Positions 34,383 to 43,405 are shown, numbered from the stretch's first letter. The stretch: 49,167 bases of DNA from Acidobacteria bacterium Ga0077553 (GCA_001464575.1 LNFE01000256.1:1-49167); one strand, 5' to 3'. Numbers and translations: made by a program. Notes: generated by a model not told the origin, from the sequence alone.

Positions 34383-34899
34383 GATCGGCACCTGACGACT
34401 TGTCGGTAGCTTGTGTCACCTCGACAGCGGTATTAAAAAGCTGGCCGAGGCCAACGATCAAACCGCGCACAAAGGGAGCAAGCCCGGCCCGCTGCGAGCG
34501 GTAATGCAAACGCAGCGAGTGTTCCTCCACTTCACTACAGGCAAACTCCGGTGGCCGGAGGTGCGGAAAAATCATGCTCAGCCGCGCATGAAAATTCGGG
34601 AGATTCAGCACGAACTCCCGAAAGGTGTCCCCGCCCGACGCCATCAGATCGCCATACCCCTTCTGCGCCGTCTGCACCACCCAGTGCACCCCAAACGCCT
34701 CCAAGATCTTCTCCGCCGGGACGCCCAACTCCGCGCTCGCCGCCCCCACCAGCCCGTAGGTCAACGAGTCGTCGTACCCCTCGTTGCTGACAAACACCTC
34801 CACGTCCACGCCCGCGCGTTCCTTGATCCGTTCCCACACCGCCTCGCCGTGCCCGGAAATGACCATCTCTTCAATCGCCCGATTCACCATTCCGTACAT
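34357..34899 (-). CDS. H-NOX haem-based NO/redox sensor
   Basis: A 180-residue H-NOX (HNOB) domain protein. MYGMVNRAIEEMVISGHGEA is the usual opening. The proximal haem ligand lies in LPNFHARL (His 104), and the YxSxR motif that holds the haem propionates is intact (YRSQR, residues 133-137). Such proteins bind NO, or O2 in some anaerobes, and modulate a partner kinase or cyclase. AGGAGG lies 8 nt before the ATG, in the 12-nt gap after the response regulator. The partner is almost certainly the overlapping hybrid kinase, which starts with an HNOBA-like domain. Confidence 0.94.
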   Translation of the reverse strand: MYGMVNRAIEEMVISGHGEAVWERIKERAGVDVEVFVSNEGYDDSLTYGLVGAASAELGVPAEKILEAFGVHWVVQTAQKGYGDLMASGGDTFREFVLNLPNFHARLSMIFPHLRPPEFACSEVEEHSLRLHYRSQRAGLAPFVRGLIVGLGQLFNTAVEVTQATDKSSGADHDEFIVRW

Positions 34900-34911
34900 G
34901 CCCTTATCCTC

Positions 34912-36267
34912 CTATGCGCCACCCGACTTGCGCAGCTCATCAATCTGACCTTCCAGGTCGAACTTCCGTAGCATCCGATAAAACCGCGTGCGCCCGATAT
35001 TCAACTCCCGCATCGCGGCCGATGCGTTTCCCTCATGCTTTTGCAGCGCGGCCACCAGCAGCCGTTTCGACGCGTCCTCCAGCGTGCCGCCATCGGCCAC
35101 CGCTTCGGTCTGAATTGCCGCTGCAGCAGCTGGCGTGGATCGCAACCGGTCCGGCAGGTCCACCGCGTCAATCTCTTCGCCATTGGCCACAACCATCGCC
35201 CGCTGGATCACGTTCTGCAGCTCCCGTACGTTGCCCGGCCAGTCATGCGCCAGCAACACGCCGAGCGCCGCCGGTGTCAGCCCCGTCACCCGTGGGTTGA
35301 TCGTGTCCCGGTGATGCCGGATGAACACTTGCGCTAGCACTGGGATGTCTTCCTTGCGTCGCCGCAGGGGCGGCAGTTCCAGCTCAAACACCGCCAGACG
35401 GAAGAACAAATCTTCCCGGAACCGGCCGGCTCGGACGTCGTCGGCCAGATTCCGGTGCGTCGCCGTAATTAGCCGGAAATCCGAACGGATCATGGCCGAC
35501 CCGCCCAGCCGCTGAAAGCTTCTTTCCTGTAAAACCCGCAACAGCTTCGCCTGCACATTGGCGGACAGTTCGCCAATCTCGTCCAGGAAAATCGTGCCGT
35601 GATTGGCCTCTTCAAAGCGCCCTGCCCGTCGCGTGGCCGCTCCTGTGAAGGCACCCTTCTCGTGACCGAACAGTTCGCTCTCCAACAGGTTCTCCGGAAT
35701 CGCCGCCGAATTCACCGCGATAAATGGTCCTTTGCTCCGGCTGCTCGACTGGTGCAGGGCTCTTGCAATCAGTTCTTTCCCCGTCCCGCTCTCGCCGTGA
35801 ATCACCACCGACACATCCGTCACCGCCAGCCGGTCCAACTGCCGGAAAACTGCCTTCATCGCCGGCGAGTTCCCCGCAATTCCCGGATACCCGCGCCCCT
35901 CCACCTCTCGCTCCAATTGGGTGACCCGTTGCGCCATTCGCCCATGGGCGATGGCGTTCTCATGCGCGCCCAGCTTCATTGCCTGGACCGCCGTCCCCGC
36001 CGAACCGTCAGCCGTCAGAACAACCACAGGCAGTACCGGGAACCGTTCCCTGATCCGTTCCAATGTCTCCAGTCCACTCAGCCCCGGCATATTCATGTCC
36101 AGGCAAATTGCCTCTGGCATGTCTTCCGACAAAGCCTCCAGACACTCCGCGCCGCCGTCAAATCCAAATGCTTCATATCCCTCGCGCTTCAGCCACCGCT
36201 CCACTAACGCGCGCATCGCCGCGTCATCGTCGACCACAAATATGAGGTTCTCCGATTCATTCGTCAT
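34912..36267 (-). CDS. sigma-54-dependent response regulator (NtrC family) with shortened receiver domain
   Basis: A 451-residue protein from ATG 36267; an in-frame GTG at 36285 adds only six residues. The receiver has FVVDDDAAMRALVERW, phospho-acceptor Asp 57 (CLDMNMPGLSG) and LTADGS (Thr 85). After KLGAH (residue 102) it jumps to NAIAHGRMAQRVTQLERE, so the conserved Lys-Pro segment and most of the last helix are missing (about 18-20 residues). The AAA+ domain is complete: GESGTGKELIARALH, GAFTGAATRRAGRF (sigma-54 contact), GTIFLDEIGEL and NVRELQNVIQRAM. A Fis-type helix-turn-helix ends the protein (NASAAMRELNIGRTRFYRML). It heads the operon with H-NOX and kinase, and is the natural candidate to activate P1-P3 of the EPS cluster. 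Confidence 0.93.
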   Translation of the reverse strand: MTNESENLIFVVDDDAAMRALVERWLKREGYEAFGFDGGAECLEALSEDMPEAICLDMNMPGLSGLETLERIRERFPVLPVVVLTADGSAGTAVQAMKLGAHENAIAHGRMAQRVTQLEREVEGRGYPGIAGNSPAMKAVFRQLDRLAVTDVSVVIHGESGTGKELIARALHQSSSRSKGPFIAVNSAAIPENLLESELFGHEKGAFTGAATRRAGRFEEANHGTIFLDEIGELSANVQAKLLRVLQERSFQRLGGSAMIRSDFRLITATHRNLADDVRAGRFREDLFFRLAVFELELPPLRRRKEDIPVLAQVFIRHHRDTINPRVTGLTPAALGVLLAHDWPGNVRELQNVIQRAMVVANGEEIDAVDLPDRLRSTPAAAAAIQTEAVADGGTLEDASKRLLVAALQKHEGNASAAMRELNIGRTRFYRMLRKFDLEGQIDELRKSGGA

Positions 36268-36812
36268 CTGTGGGTATGGTGTCACAATTCAGGTCGAAGG
36301 GAATGCTCAGGCAGGGTGCCCAGTCGTGGTCGGATGCAAGCCAATCGCCAACTCGCCACGCCTGAATCCGTCCTATTTCGCTCTCGTCAGCCGCAAGAGC
36401 CGCTCAAAGCGGAACATTGTTCTGTTTGGGCTGTATCGATTCGAAACAGCACCACGGGTCGGCGGTGTTGCCTCTGTTTCAGTACCGGCCCGGAGCACTC
36501 TCAGGCGATGCTTAGTCCCTGCCGCTCTGTCGGCTTTCCGGCTAAACGGGACCCTAATCGCGCATCCTCAGAAGTGCCGCTCTGCTGTCGCCACATCAGC
36601 AAACATGGCGGAAAGCATCTGGTAAATAAAGTCCGAATACCTGGGGCTGTCGCCAACTCCGTTCGCCGGGAAATTGCCCGTACAGGCGCGCCCATCGTGG
36701 TTTGGTTTGAAGCAGCAGGAATGGGTCGACCTGGGTTCGGCTTCTCTCCTCGAGTCGATTGTCTGGCTCGAGTACGAGAACGAAGTCGAGATCCTTCAAT
36801 AGAACGAGGATC
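36268..36812. other. unassigned decayed DNA
   Basis: Several frames are open here on both strands but none resembles a known family. The GC content looks lower than in the EPS genes. It follows the truncated transposase on the minus strand and may be the rest of the mobile DNA or eroded host sequence. I see no clear promoter for the regulator operon. Confidence 0.4.
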
Positions 36813-37325
36813 CCTACGATCGTGAGCGAGCACCAGGAACACGTAGGGGACCTGGAAGCCGATCGTGGGCACCGTGAAGAAATCGACCGAGACGAATGAC
36901 TTGAGGTGATTGTCGAGGGAAGTTCGCCAAATCTGAGAAGGAGACTTGATGAGCCGGACCATGTTCTTGCCGACGCTGGTCTGGCCGATGTCAATGCCGA
37001 GCTTCCACAACTCACCGTGGATGCGAGGAGCACCCTCAGTGCGGGTTGTCGCGGCACAGAGTGTGCGGATCAGTTAAAGAACGTCTTCGGGAACGCTAGG
37101 CCGACGGGGCTGTCCGTTTCGGATCTTCCACCGCCAGAAAGAGCGAAGGCTCCGCCGATTTCAGGCGATGACGGTTGCAATCTTGACGATTCCAAAAGCA
37201 GAAGGCCAGTCGCGCCACACTCCGTACAGCGACGCCCATAGGAGCCGATCCGGGCCGTCCAGCTTCCGCTGGTTGAACGAACTAAACAGGACGCTGTGTC
37301 GGTCCCGAAGCGGGAGGTTCTCCAC
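36813..37325 (-). pseudogene. N-terminal part of a DDE integrase-type transposase with two in-frame stops
   Basis: One reading frame gives, in order, RKLDGPDRLLWASLYGVWRD, SAFGIVKIATVIA, a stop (TGA), SFWRWKIRNGQPRRPSVPED, a stop (TAA), GAPRIHGELWKLGIDIGQTS, SPSQIWRTSLDNHLKSFVSV, then DFFTVPTIGFQVPYVFLVLA and HDRR. This is the helix-turn-helix and first half of the catalytic domain of an rve transposase, with the first catalytic Asp in SVDFFTV. Similarity stops after HDRR, so the second Asp and the Glu are missing. The complementary C-terminal part of apparently the same family is at 5310-5586 in the opposite orientation. Confidence 0.85.
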
Positions 37326-37474
37326 TCTAGTCTGCCAAAGGCACGAAAGAGACACGGCCCGACGTGCTGTAACCAATTCAGTCTCTTTATAATCAACCAC
37401 TTACGAGTTGCGGCTCCAAAATTGGTCACATTTTCGAGAGCGGCGGAATCCAACTTAAGTCCAATAGAAGGAGT

Positions 37475-37551
<77 letters not shown>

Positions 37552-37595
37552 CTCCAATACTACCAAGCGCCGTCACACTTTGGCAACAATTCTGC

Positions 37596-39614
37596 CTACC
37601 AAAGTTCGCATTGCTTCTCCACGGGCCGCACCATCGGATCCCCCAGCTTGCACGAAAACGCCCGATGGAACTCCGGCATGTTCTGCAAGGTCCCAATTGC
37701 CCGGAATCGTCCCAAGGGATGCGGATCCGTCGTTAACCGCAGTCGCTTCGCCTCCGGTCGCAACTGCGTCGCCCACACCCGGGCAAACGCCAGGAAAAAT
37801 CGCTGGTCCCCCGTATACCCGTCAATCACCGGAGCCGCCTTCCCCTTCAACGCCCGCTGATACGCTCGATACGCCAGCTTCAGCCCACCCAGATCGCCCA
37901 ACGCCTCTCCCACTACCAGCCGCCCATTGTGCCGCAACCCCTCGCCCACATCCAATGTGTTGAACTGGTTCACCACACACTCGGCCCGTGCCTCAAACTT
38001 CTTCCGATCCTCGGCCGTCCACCAGTTCCGCAAGTCCCCGCTCGCCGCATACTTCGACCCCTGATCGTCAAACCCATGACCCATCTCATGGCCAATCACC
38101 GCGCCAATCGCCCCGTAATTCGCCGCTTCGTCCGCTTCCATATCGAACATCGGCGGTTGCAAAATTCCCGCCGGGAACCCAATCTCGTTCCGCAGCGGAC
38201 TGTAGTAAGCGTTCACCGTCGGCGGCGTCATCCCCCAATCGTTCCGATCGAGTGGCTTGCCAATCTTCGCCAAATTCTCCATCCGCGAAAATTCGCTCGC
38301 CGACTCCATGCTGCCAAACAGGTTCCCCCGGTCCACCTTCACCGCCGAGTAGTCCTTCCAACGCTCCGGATAGCCGATCTTCGCGCGGAAGGCGTTCAAC
38401 TTCTCAATCGCGTTCTTCTTCGTCTCGGCGTCCATCCAGGTGGACGCCTCCAACTGCTCCCGCAAGGTCACCCGCAAGTTCTCCACCAAGTCATTCATCT
38501 GCGTTTTCGCCGCCGGCGGAAAGTGCTTCTTTACGAATGCCTCGCCCAGCGCGTCACCCAGCGTCTGGTCCACCAACGTGGTGCAGCGCTTCCAACGCGG
38601 CTGCTGCTCCTTGACCCCGGTCAACACCGTGCTCTGGAACCTGAAGCTTTCGTCCACAAACGCCTGCGCCAGGTAGGGCGCCGCCGCTGAAATCGTCTTC
38701 CAGCGCATCCAGGTCTTCCAAGTCGCCAGCGGCGTCGCGGTGAACTCCTTTTCGACCGCCTGCAGATAAGCCGGCTCGGTAACGATCACCTGCGTTGCTG
38801 CGGGAATCCCCAGCCGTGCAAACGTCGCCTTCCAATCAAAGGAGGGCATCAGTTCGATGGTGCCTTTCAATCCCAGGGGATGGTACGTCGCGTTCGGGTC
38901 GCGCCGCTGCACGTTCGTCAACCGCGGCTCAGCCAGTTTCGTCTCAAACGCCAGCACGGCCTGTGCCTGCGCCGCGGCACCCTCCGCCTTCGCCCCCGCC
39001 AAGCTCAACATCTTCGCCACATGCACCAGAAATTCGGAGCGAATCCCCTTGGTCCGTTCATCGTCGCGGAAGTAGTAGTCCCGCTCGGGCAGCGAAAGGC
39101 CCATGGGCGCTACGCTCGCCACCGTTTCGCTTGAATTCTTCGAATCCTGCCGCGCGAACACAATCACCGGTCCGAAAGGCGAGTTCTTCTGGAAGGCGGA
39201 CAGAGTGGCCAGCATGTCCTTTACCGTGCTGATCCGCTCAATCTGCCCCAGCTCTCCGGCCAGCGGTTGGATGCCCTGCTTTTCCACGGCCGCCGTATCC
39301 ATACAGGCGGCGTACAGATCGCCGATCTTCCGTTCCCCGCTGCCCGCCGGTGCCTTCGAGGCCGCCGCGGTCTCCAGCAGCACGCGCAACCGTTCCCGAT
39401 TCCCTTCCATCACCACCGACATCGTGCCCCAGCCGGACTGGCTGGCGGGGATCGGATTCTGGTCGATCCACGAGCCGTTAGCGAAGCGCCAAAAATCTTC
39501 GCAAGGTTTGCACGCCGTATCGATCCCGGCTACGTCGATGCCGCTCTTCTTCTGCGCGGGTAGGCTCGGAATCAATAGCGTGGTCACCACGCTCAAGTGG
39601 AGGAATTGTCGCAT
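37596..39614 (-). CDS. M13 family zinc metallopeptidase (neprilysin/PepO-like)
   Basis: A 672-residue protein with a signal peptide (MRQFLHLSVVTTLLIPSLPA) from ATG 39614; a GTG six nt upstream is possible. The usual PACDFWRFANGSW-type opening is present as CKPCEDFWRFANGSWID. The active site VIGHEMGHGFDDQGSKY (HExxH) and the third ligand block LVVGEALGDLGGLKLAYRAY (ExxxD) are intact, as are NAYYSPLRNEIGFPAGIL and the C-terminal ending CKLWxx-like CELW. It degrades peptides in the periplasm or outside the cell. Confidence 0.95.
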   Translation of the reverse strand: MRQFLHLSVVTTLLIPSLPAQKKSGIDVAGIDTACKPCEDFWRFANGSWIDQNPIPASQSGWGTMSVVMEGNRERLRVLLETAAASKAPAGSGERKIGDLYAACMDTAAVEKQGIQPLAGELGQIERISTVKDMLATLSAFQKNSPFGPVIVFARQDSKNSSETVASVAPMGLSLPERDYYFRDDERTKGIRSEFLVHVAKMLSLAGAKAEGAAAQAQAVLAFETKLAEPRLTNVQRRDPNATYHPLGLKGTIELMPSFDWKATFARLGIPAATQVIVTEPAYLQAVEKEFTATPLATWKTWMRWKTISAAAPYLAQAFVDESFRFQSTVLTGVKEQQPRWKRCTTLVDQTLGDALGEAFVKKHFPPAAKTQMNDLVENLRVTLREQLEASTWMDAETKKNAIEKLNAFRAKIGYPERWKDYSAVKVDRGNLFGSMESASEFSRMENLAKIGKPLDRNDWGMTPPTVNAYYSPLRNEIGFPAGILQPPMFDMEADEAANYGAIGAVIGHEMGHGFDDQGSKYAASGDLRNWWTAEDRKKFEARAECVVNQFNTLDVGEGLRHNGRLVVGEALGDLGGLKLAYRAYQRALKGKAAPVIDGYTGDQRFFLAFARVWATQLRPEAKRLRLTTDPHPLGRFRAIGTLQNMPEFHRAFSCKLGDPMVRPVEKQCELW

Positions 39615-39642
39615 CTGCACAATTCCCAGTAAATCACAAAGA

Positions 39643-40615
39643 TTATGGGAGATCTGCCACTTTGACCATCAATTTACCTCGGTTGGCGCCACTGAATAGG
39701 CGGTCAAGCGCGGCCGGCGCCTGTTCGAGGCCCGCAACTACGTCCGTGGCATACTGCAACTTCCCCGTAGCCAACCATTCGCCTAACTTTCCGAATGCCT
39801 CGCCGGCGCGGGTCAGGTAATCGAGCACGATGAATCCCTCAATGCGGCCGCGTTGCATCAGCACGTTCCCCAGATTCTTCGGCCCGGCGGGCGCAAAGCA
39901 CCACGCGGCCGCGCAGCGCCAACCGCCCCAGGCACGCGTCCAGAATCTCGCCGCCGACGTTCTCGAAATCCACGTCAATCCCGGCCGGGCAGAGCTCCCG
40001 CAATCGCTGGCCGACGTCCTCGTTCTTATAGTCAATCGCCGCGTCGAAGCCTAATTCCTCGGTAATCCACCGGCACTTTTCTGCTCCACCAGCAATGCCC
40101 ACCACGCGCATCCCAATGTTCTTGCCAATTTGACCCACCAGCGAACCCACCGCCCCGGCCGCGGCTGAAACTACCAGCGTCTCGCCCGCCTTCGCCTTGC
40201 CGACATCGAGCAGGCCAAAATACGCCGTCAAGCCGATGTGGCTGAACACGGCGAACCACTGCTCCGGCGTCAGGCCCGGCGGCAACCCGATGATCGAAGC
40301 GCCCGGCACAACCGCTCGCTCCTGCCAGCCCAGCATGCCTTGCACCAGATCACCCGCCTTCCAGCGCGGGTCGGCCGACTCCTCCACTACGCCCACGGCA
40401 ATGCCCCGCATCACCTCACCGAGCGGCACCGGCGGGAGATAACTCTCCACCGGCGACGCCCAAATGCGGTTCGTCGGGTCAAGCGACAGCATCAGCGTTT
40501 TCACCCGGACGCTGCCCGGCTCCACCGCCGGCAACGCCACCTCGCGCCACGCAAAACAGTCTGCGTCCAGTTTCTCCACCGGACGCCGCTCCAAAATCCA
40601 ACCGTGATTCGTCAT
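39643..40615 (-). pseudogene. NADP-dependent MDR oxidoreductase (YncB/leukotriene-B4 dehydrogenase-like), frameshifted near 39890
   Basis: From ATG 40615 the frame gives the MDR reductase start (RRPVEKLDADCFAWREVALP), TNRIWASPVESYLPPVPLGE, AFSHIGLTAYFGL-like VFSHIGLTAYFGLLDVGKAK, the Rossmann block VSAAAGAVGSLVGQIGKNIG and VDFENVGGEILDACLGRLAL. After RGRVVLCA the expected sequence resumes in another frame (AGPKNLGNVLMQRGRIEGFI, VLDYLTRAGEAFGKLGEWLA) to the stop at 39643. About ten residues usually present at the junction are missing, so a small deletion with frameshift is likely. The product would lose its C-terminal 80 residues. Its start overlaps the upstream NIPSNAP gene by 4 nt. Confidence 0.8.
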
Positions 40616-41385
40616 TTGATGGGGGAAAACGGCATAGGCCGCAGTAAGGAATTCGAGATGTTGGAAACGATTTCGGCATCGCTCCATCCTGGGGTCGCCC
40701 GCAGCTTCAGCCACTCCGGATGCGCCACGAACTTGCTCCAGTTGGCTTCGCGCGCAGCCAGGCTTTCGTACCAGAGAAGGTAGGTCAAATTCGGCTGCTT
40801 CTCGCCGATCACGGTTTCGCCAAAGAACACGGGATTCAGCCCGGTCTTTTGAAAGATGGCGATTTCGCCTTCGTTGAACATGCGGATCTTGTCGGCGAGG
40901 GTGGTGACATCGTCGCTTTCGTAGGTGCGCAGCTCGAACAAACGCGGGGCCTTGGCCGGAGCGGGCGCCACGACGCCGGGAAAGCCAGTGAAGCCCTTCA
41001 GGATTTGCGACGAATACCGGACGAACCGCTGCCCGGGCGCTTTGTTAAAGGCAGCCAATTCGCTTTGAAACTTCTTGTCGGCGGCCAGCCGGTTCATGCC
41101 CTCTTCGAGCGCGGCAAACGAAGGATAGCTTTCGAGCGTCAGGTAGTATGGAGTGTCCGGTCCAATAAAGGAGCTGAAGAAGCCCAGCCCTTGCGCCCCG
41201 GCGCGCTCCAGGGCCGGCCGCTTCGATACCTCCATAAACTTCGCCAGGGTCGCGCCCATGGCGTCGCCGCTGTTGCGCAGTTGGTACCGCCGCAGGAGTA
41301 AGGTCTGTGGGGGGCCGCCCGCTGTCTGCTGCGCCATCGCCGCCGCTCCGGCCGCAGCCGTGCCAATCAGTTTCCGTCTCGTCAT
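40612..41385 (-). CDS. NIPSNAP family protein with Tat-like signal
   Basis: A 257-residue protein from ATG 41385, where MTRRKLIGTAAAGAAAMAQ gives a short twin-arginine-like signal; the open frame extends upstream but without family features. Two ferredoxin-like NIPSNAP repeats are visible, at about residues 35-130 (LLRRYQLRNSGDAMG, YYLTLESYPSFAALEEGMNR) and 145-245 (RLFELRTYESDDVTTLADKI, LTYLLWYESLAAREANWSKF). The biochemical function of this family is not settled. It is coupled to the oxidoreductase gene downstream. Confidence 0.87.
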   Translation of the reverse strand: MTRRKLIGTAAAGAAAMAQQTAGGPPQTLLLRRYQLRNSGDAMGATLAKFMEVSKRPALERAGAQGLGFFSSFIGPDTPYYLTLESYPSFAALEEGMNRLAADKKFQSELAAFNKAPGQRFVRYSSQILKGFTGFPGVVAPAPAKAPRLFELRTYESDDVTTLADKIRMFNEGEIAIFQKTGLNPVFFGETVIGEKQPNLTYLLWYESLAAREANWSKFVAHPEWLKLRATPGWSDAEIVSNISNSLLRPMPFSPIK

Positions 41386-41395
41386 CGCTCTTATC

Positions 41396-41758
41396 CTATC
41401 GCTTGCGCATCGCGCCCAACAGGGCTTCGAGATGGCATAGATACTTTTCCAGCGCCACGCGCCCGGCATCCGTCAATACATACTCGGACTTGGGCTTCCG
41501 GTTCTCAAACGTTTTCGTGCATTGAATGTACCCTGCCTCTTCCAGCTTCCGCGCGTGGACGCTGATATTGCCGTCCGTCGTCTGCAGCAGCTCCTTCAGT
41601 TCGTTAAAGGTCATGGACCCGCTGGCCGCCAAGGCACTGACAATGCCCAAGCGCATCTTTTCGTGGATGAGGCCTTCGAGCGCTTGCGCCTCGCGGTTGA
41701 CCTCAACGGCCACCTCATCCAGAACCGGCTTCACCTTCACCACCGCTGCTCTAGCCAC
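41396..41758 (-). CDS. winged-helix transcriptional regulator (MarR/ArsR-like, PF13601 type)
   Basis: A 120-residue protein from GTG 41758, with AGGAGG four nt upstream and an 8-nt overlap with the membrane protein gene. The winged helix covers residues about 30-105: LIHEKMRLGIVSALAASGSM, TFNELKELLQTTDGNISVHA, RKLEEAGYIQCTKTFENRKP and KSEYVLTDAGRVALEKYL. This is the pattern of small regulators paired with a membrane protein, which usually control their own operon. It may be co-transcribed with the NIPSNAP gene 10 nt downstream. Confidence 0.87.
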   Translation of the reverse strand: MARAAVVKVKPVLDEVAVEVNREAQALEGLIHEKMRLGIVSALAASGSMTFNELKELLQTTDGNISVHARKLEEAGYIQCTKTFENRKPKSEYVLTDAGRVALEKYLCHLEALLGAMRKR

Positions 41759-42335
41759 CGTACCTCCTCGCAATCCAAACGCCGAACCCCATATGCAAGC
41801 CGCCAAAACCCGCCGCCAGGAATGAGTTGCCAAACTCTGCCGGGCCCGCCAACGCGGCCGCTCCGAGGGCCATGAAGCAGAGGCCCATCAAGGGCACCAC
41901 GCGCACGCTGAAAGCGCCCGCCGTCATCACCCCCGCTCCATAGAGCAGTAGCCACAAGCCGGGCAGAATGCCAGCCAGATGCTGCCGGTAGAGGACCGCG
42001 CTGAGCACCGCCCCCGCCGCCACCGGTGGCGCAAAGCTCAGGAAAAATCGCCGACCCGGCGCCGAAAACAGGCTGCGGTCGCCGTGATGCGTCTTCCGCC
42101 AGATCGCCAGGCCGCCGATGGCCACCGCCAAGCCCATCTCGGCGAACCAAACGCCCAGCCAACCGGCCTCGCTCCGCTGTTGGGCCGCCAGCCAGGCCGC
42201 GCCCAGCGCGGTCACCCCCATCCAGAAGCCGCCCCAGCCCGGCACCGCCGTAAAGGCGCCGGTCTTCTCCATCGTTTGTCGGATGTAGCGCAGCTGCGCC
42301 AATGCGTGATCGCCCATGTTTACCGGCTGCGCCAT
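41751..42335 (-). CDS. multi-pass membrane protein, unknown function
   Basis: A 194-residue protein with about five hydrophobic helices (GFWMGVTALGAAWLAAQQ, AEMGLAVAIGGLAIW, FAPPVAAGAVLSAVLY, GLWLLLYGAGVMTAGAF, PLMGLCFMALGAAALAG) after a soluble start (ALAQLRYIRQTMEKTGAF). Proteins of this shape are commonly encoded just upstream of a small winged-helix regulator, as here (8-nt overlap). The function is unknown; the pair may respond to membrane or drug stress. Confidence 0.8.
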   Translation of the reverse strand: MAQPVNMGDHALAQLRYIRQTMEKTGAFTAVPGWGGFWMGVTALGAAWLAAQQRSEAGWLGVWFAEMGLAVAIGGLAIWRKTHHGDRSLFSAPGRRFFLSFAPPVAAGAVLSAVLYRQHLAGILPGLWLLLYGAGVMTAGAFSVRVVPLMGLCFMALGAAALAGPAEFGNSFLAAGFGGLHMGFGVWIARRYGG

Positions 42336-42368
42336 ACGCCTCCATCTTCCAGCAAGCGCTTTGCCGGG

Positions 42369-43322
42369 TCAAGCGAACAAACTCAACTGCTTCGGTCGCG
42401 TCGAAAGAAAGGCGTCCGGGCGGCTGTCGAGGCCGTATCGGGTCCGTATCTGTTCCACCCGCGCGCGCAGCCAGTCCCGATAAGCCGTATCGACGTGGGC
42501 GCCTAGGCGATACCGCTCCCGGTACCGGCTCGCCAAGTGAGGAAACTCGTGCTCGAGCCAGGGGAGAAAAACCGCCCACGCGGAGTCGCGGAGAAAAAGG
42601 GGGTTGGCATGAAACGTTCTGGCGCCGGCCTCGCGCGCGGCCCTCGCCACGGCTTCGAGCGATTGCTGCCGGTCGGTCAGCCAAGGCAGCACCGGCGAGG
42701 CGGAGATCCCCACGTCCAGCCCCCGGCGCGCCAGTTCCGCCGCGGCGTTCATCCGCAGCGCCGGCTGCGGCGCATACGCCTCCGTGCGCCGCGCCAACTC
42801 GGTGTTCATAGTCGTGACAGTGATAAAGACTCTTACCCGGTTGCGCCGTGCCAACTCCACCAGCAAGTCCGCATCGCGCGTCACCAGATCGGACTTTGTC
42901 GTGATGCCGATCCGCATTCCGGTCCGCCCAGCTAGCCCCTCGAGCATCTTGCGCATGAGTCCGTAGCGCCGCTCGGCCGGCTGGTAGCAGTCCGTCGCGG
43001 TGCCAAACGCCACGGTGTCTCCGGCCTTCACCCGCCGCAAGTCGCGCCGCCACATCGCCTCATCCCAGGTTTTGGCGAACAGGCGCGTCTCGAACTCTTC
43101 GACCGGCAGCTCCATAAACTCATGCGTGTAGCGGGCATAGCAATAGCGGCATCCGTACTCGCAACCGCGATAAGGGTTCACCGTCCAATCGAAGATCTTT
43201 CGCCGGCCGGAACAACGGTTGAGCAGGCTTTTCCCGCTCAGCTCGAAGTAGGCCACCCGCCGCTTAGCTTCGAGCAAGGGACTCTCTGCCGCCATTCGTG
43301 CGATCCCGATCAGCGCGCTCAT
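42369..43322 (-). CDS. SPL-like radical SAM protein
   Basis: A 317-residue protein. The radical SAM cluster motif is CEYGCRYC (C-x3-C-x2-C) in WTVNPYRGCEYGCRYCYARY. GDTVAFGTATDCYQPAERRY, IGITTKSDLVTRD, VFITVTTMNTELARRTE and VGISASPVLPWLTD follow, the set seen in the family annotated as DNA repair photolyase/SplB-like proteins. The true reaction of this subgroup is not established. The start ATG 43322 lies 6 nt after a -10-like element, without a Shine-Dalgarno site. Confidence 0.9.
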   Translation of the reverse strand: MSALIGIARMAAESPLLEAKRRVAYFELSGKSLLNRCSGRRKIFDWTVNPYRGCEYGCRYCYARYTHEFMELPVEEFETRLFAKTWDEAMWRRDLRRVKAGDTVAFGTATDCYQPAERRYGLMRKMLEGLAGRTGMRIGITTKSDLVTRDADLLVELARRNRVRVFITVTTMNTELARRTEAYAPQPALRMNAAAELARRGLDVGISASPVLPWLTDRQQSLEAVARAAREAGARTFHANPLFLRDSAWAVFLPWLEHEFPHLASRYRERYRLGAHVDTAYRDWLRARVEQIRTRYGLDSRPDAFLSTRPKQLSLFA

Positions 43323-43327
43323 CGGCT

Positions 43328-43357
43328 GATATTCGCCTTTTATTCGCTATTTGTCAA
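43328..43357 (-). promoter_or_regulatory. sigma-70 promoter candidate for the radical SAM gene
   Basis: On the minus strand TTGACA (43357-43352) is followed after 17 nt by GAATAT (43334-43329). Only 6 nt then separate this from the ATG at 43322, so the message would start at or next to the start codon. Confidence 0.5.
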
Positions 43358-43405
43358 GCCTTATGACTTTGTTGTTGGCAAATAGACCAACATTCGGCCC
43401 TCCGC

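Noticed and set aside
37581..37595. TGGCAACAATTCTGC, a GG-N10-GC match to a sigma-54 promoter on the plus strand
   Set aside because: It points into the 3' end of the minus-strand M13 peptidase gene; no plus-strand gene follows, so it is probably chance.
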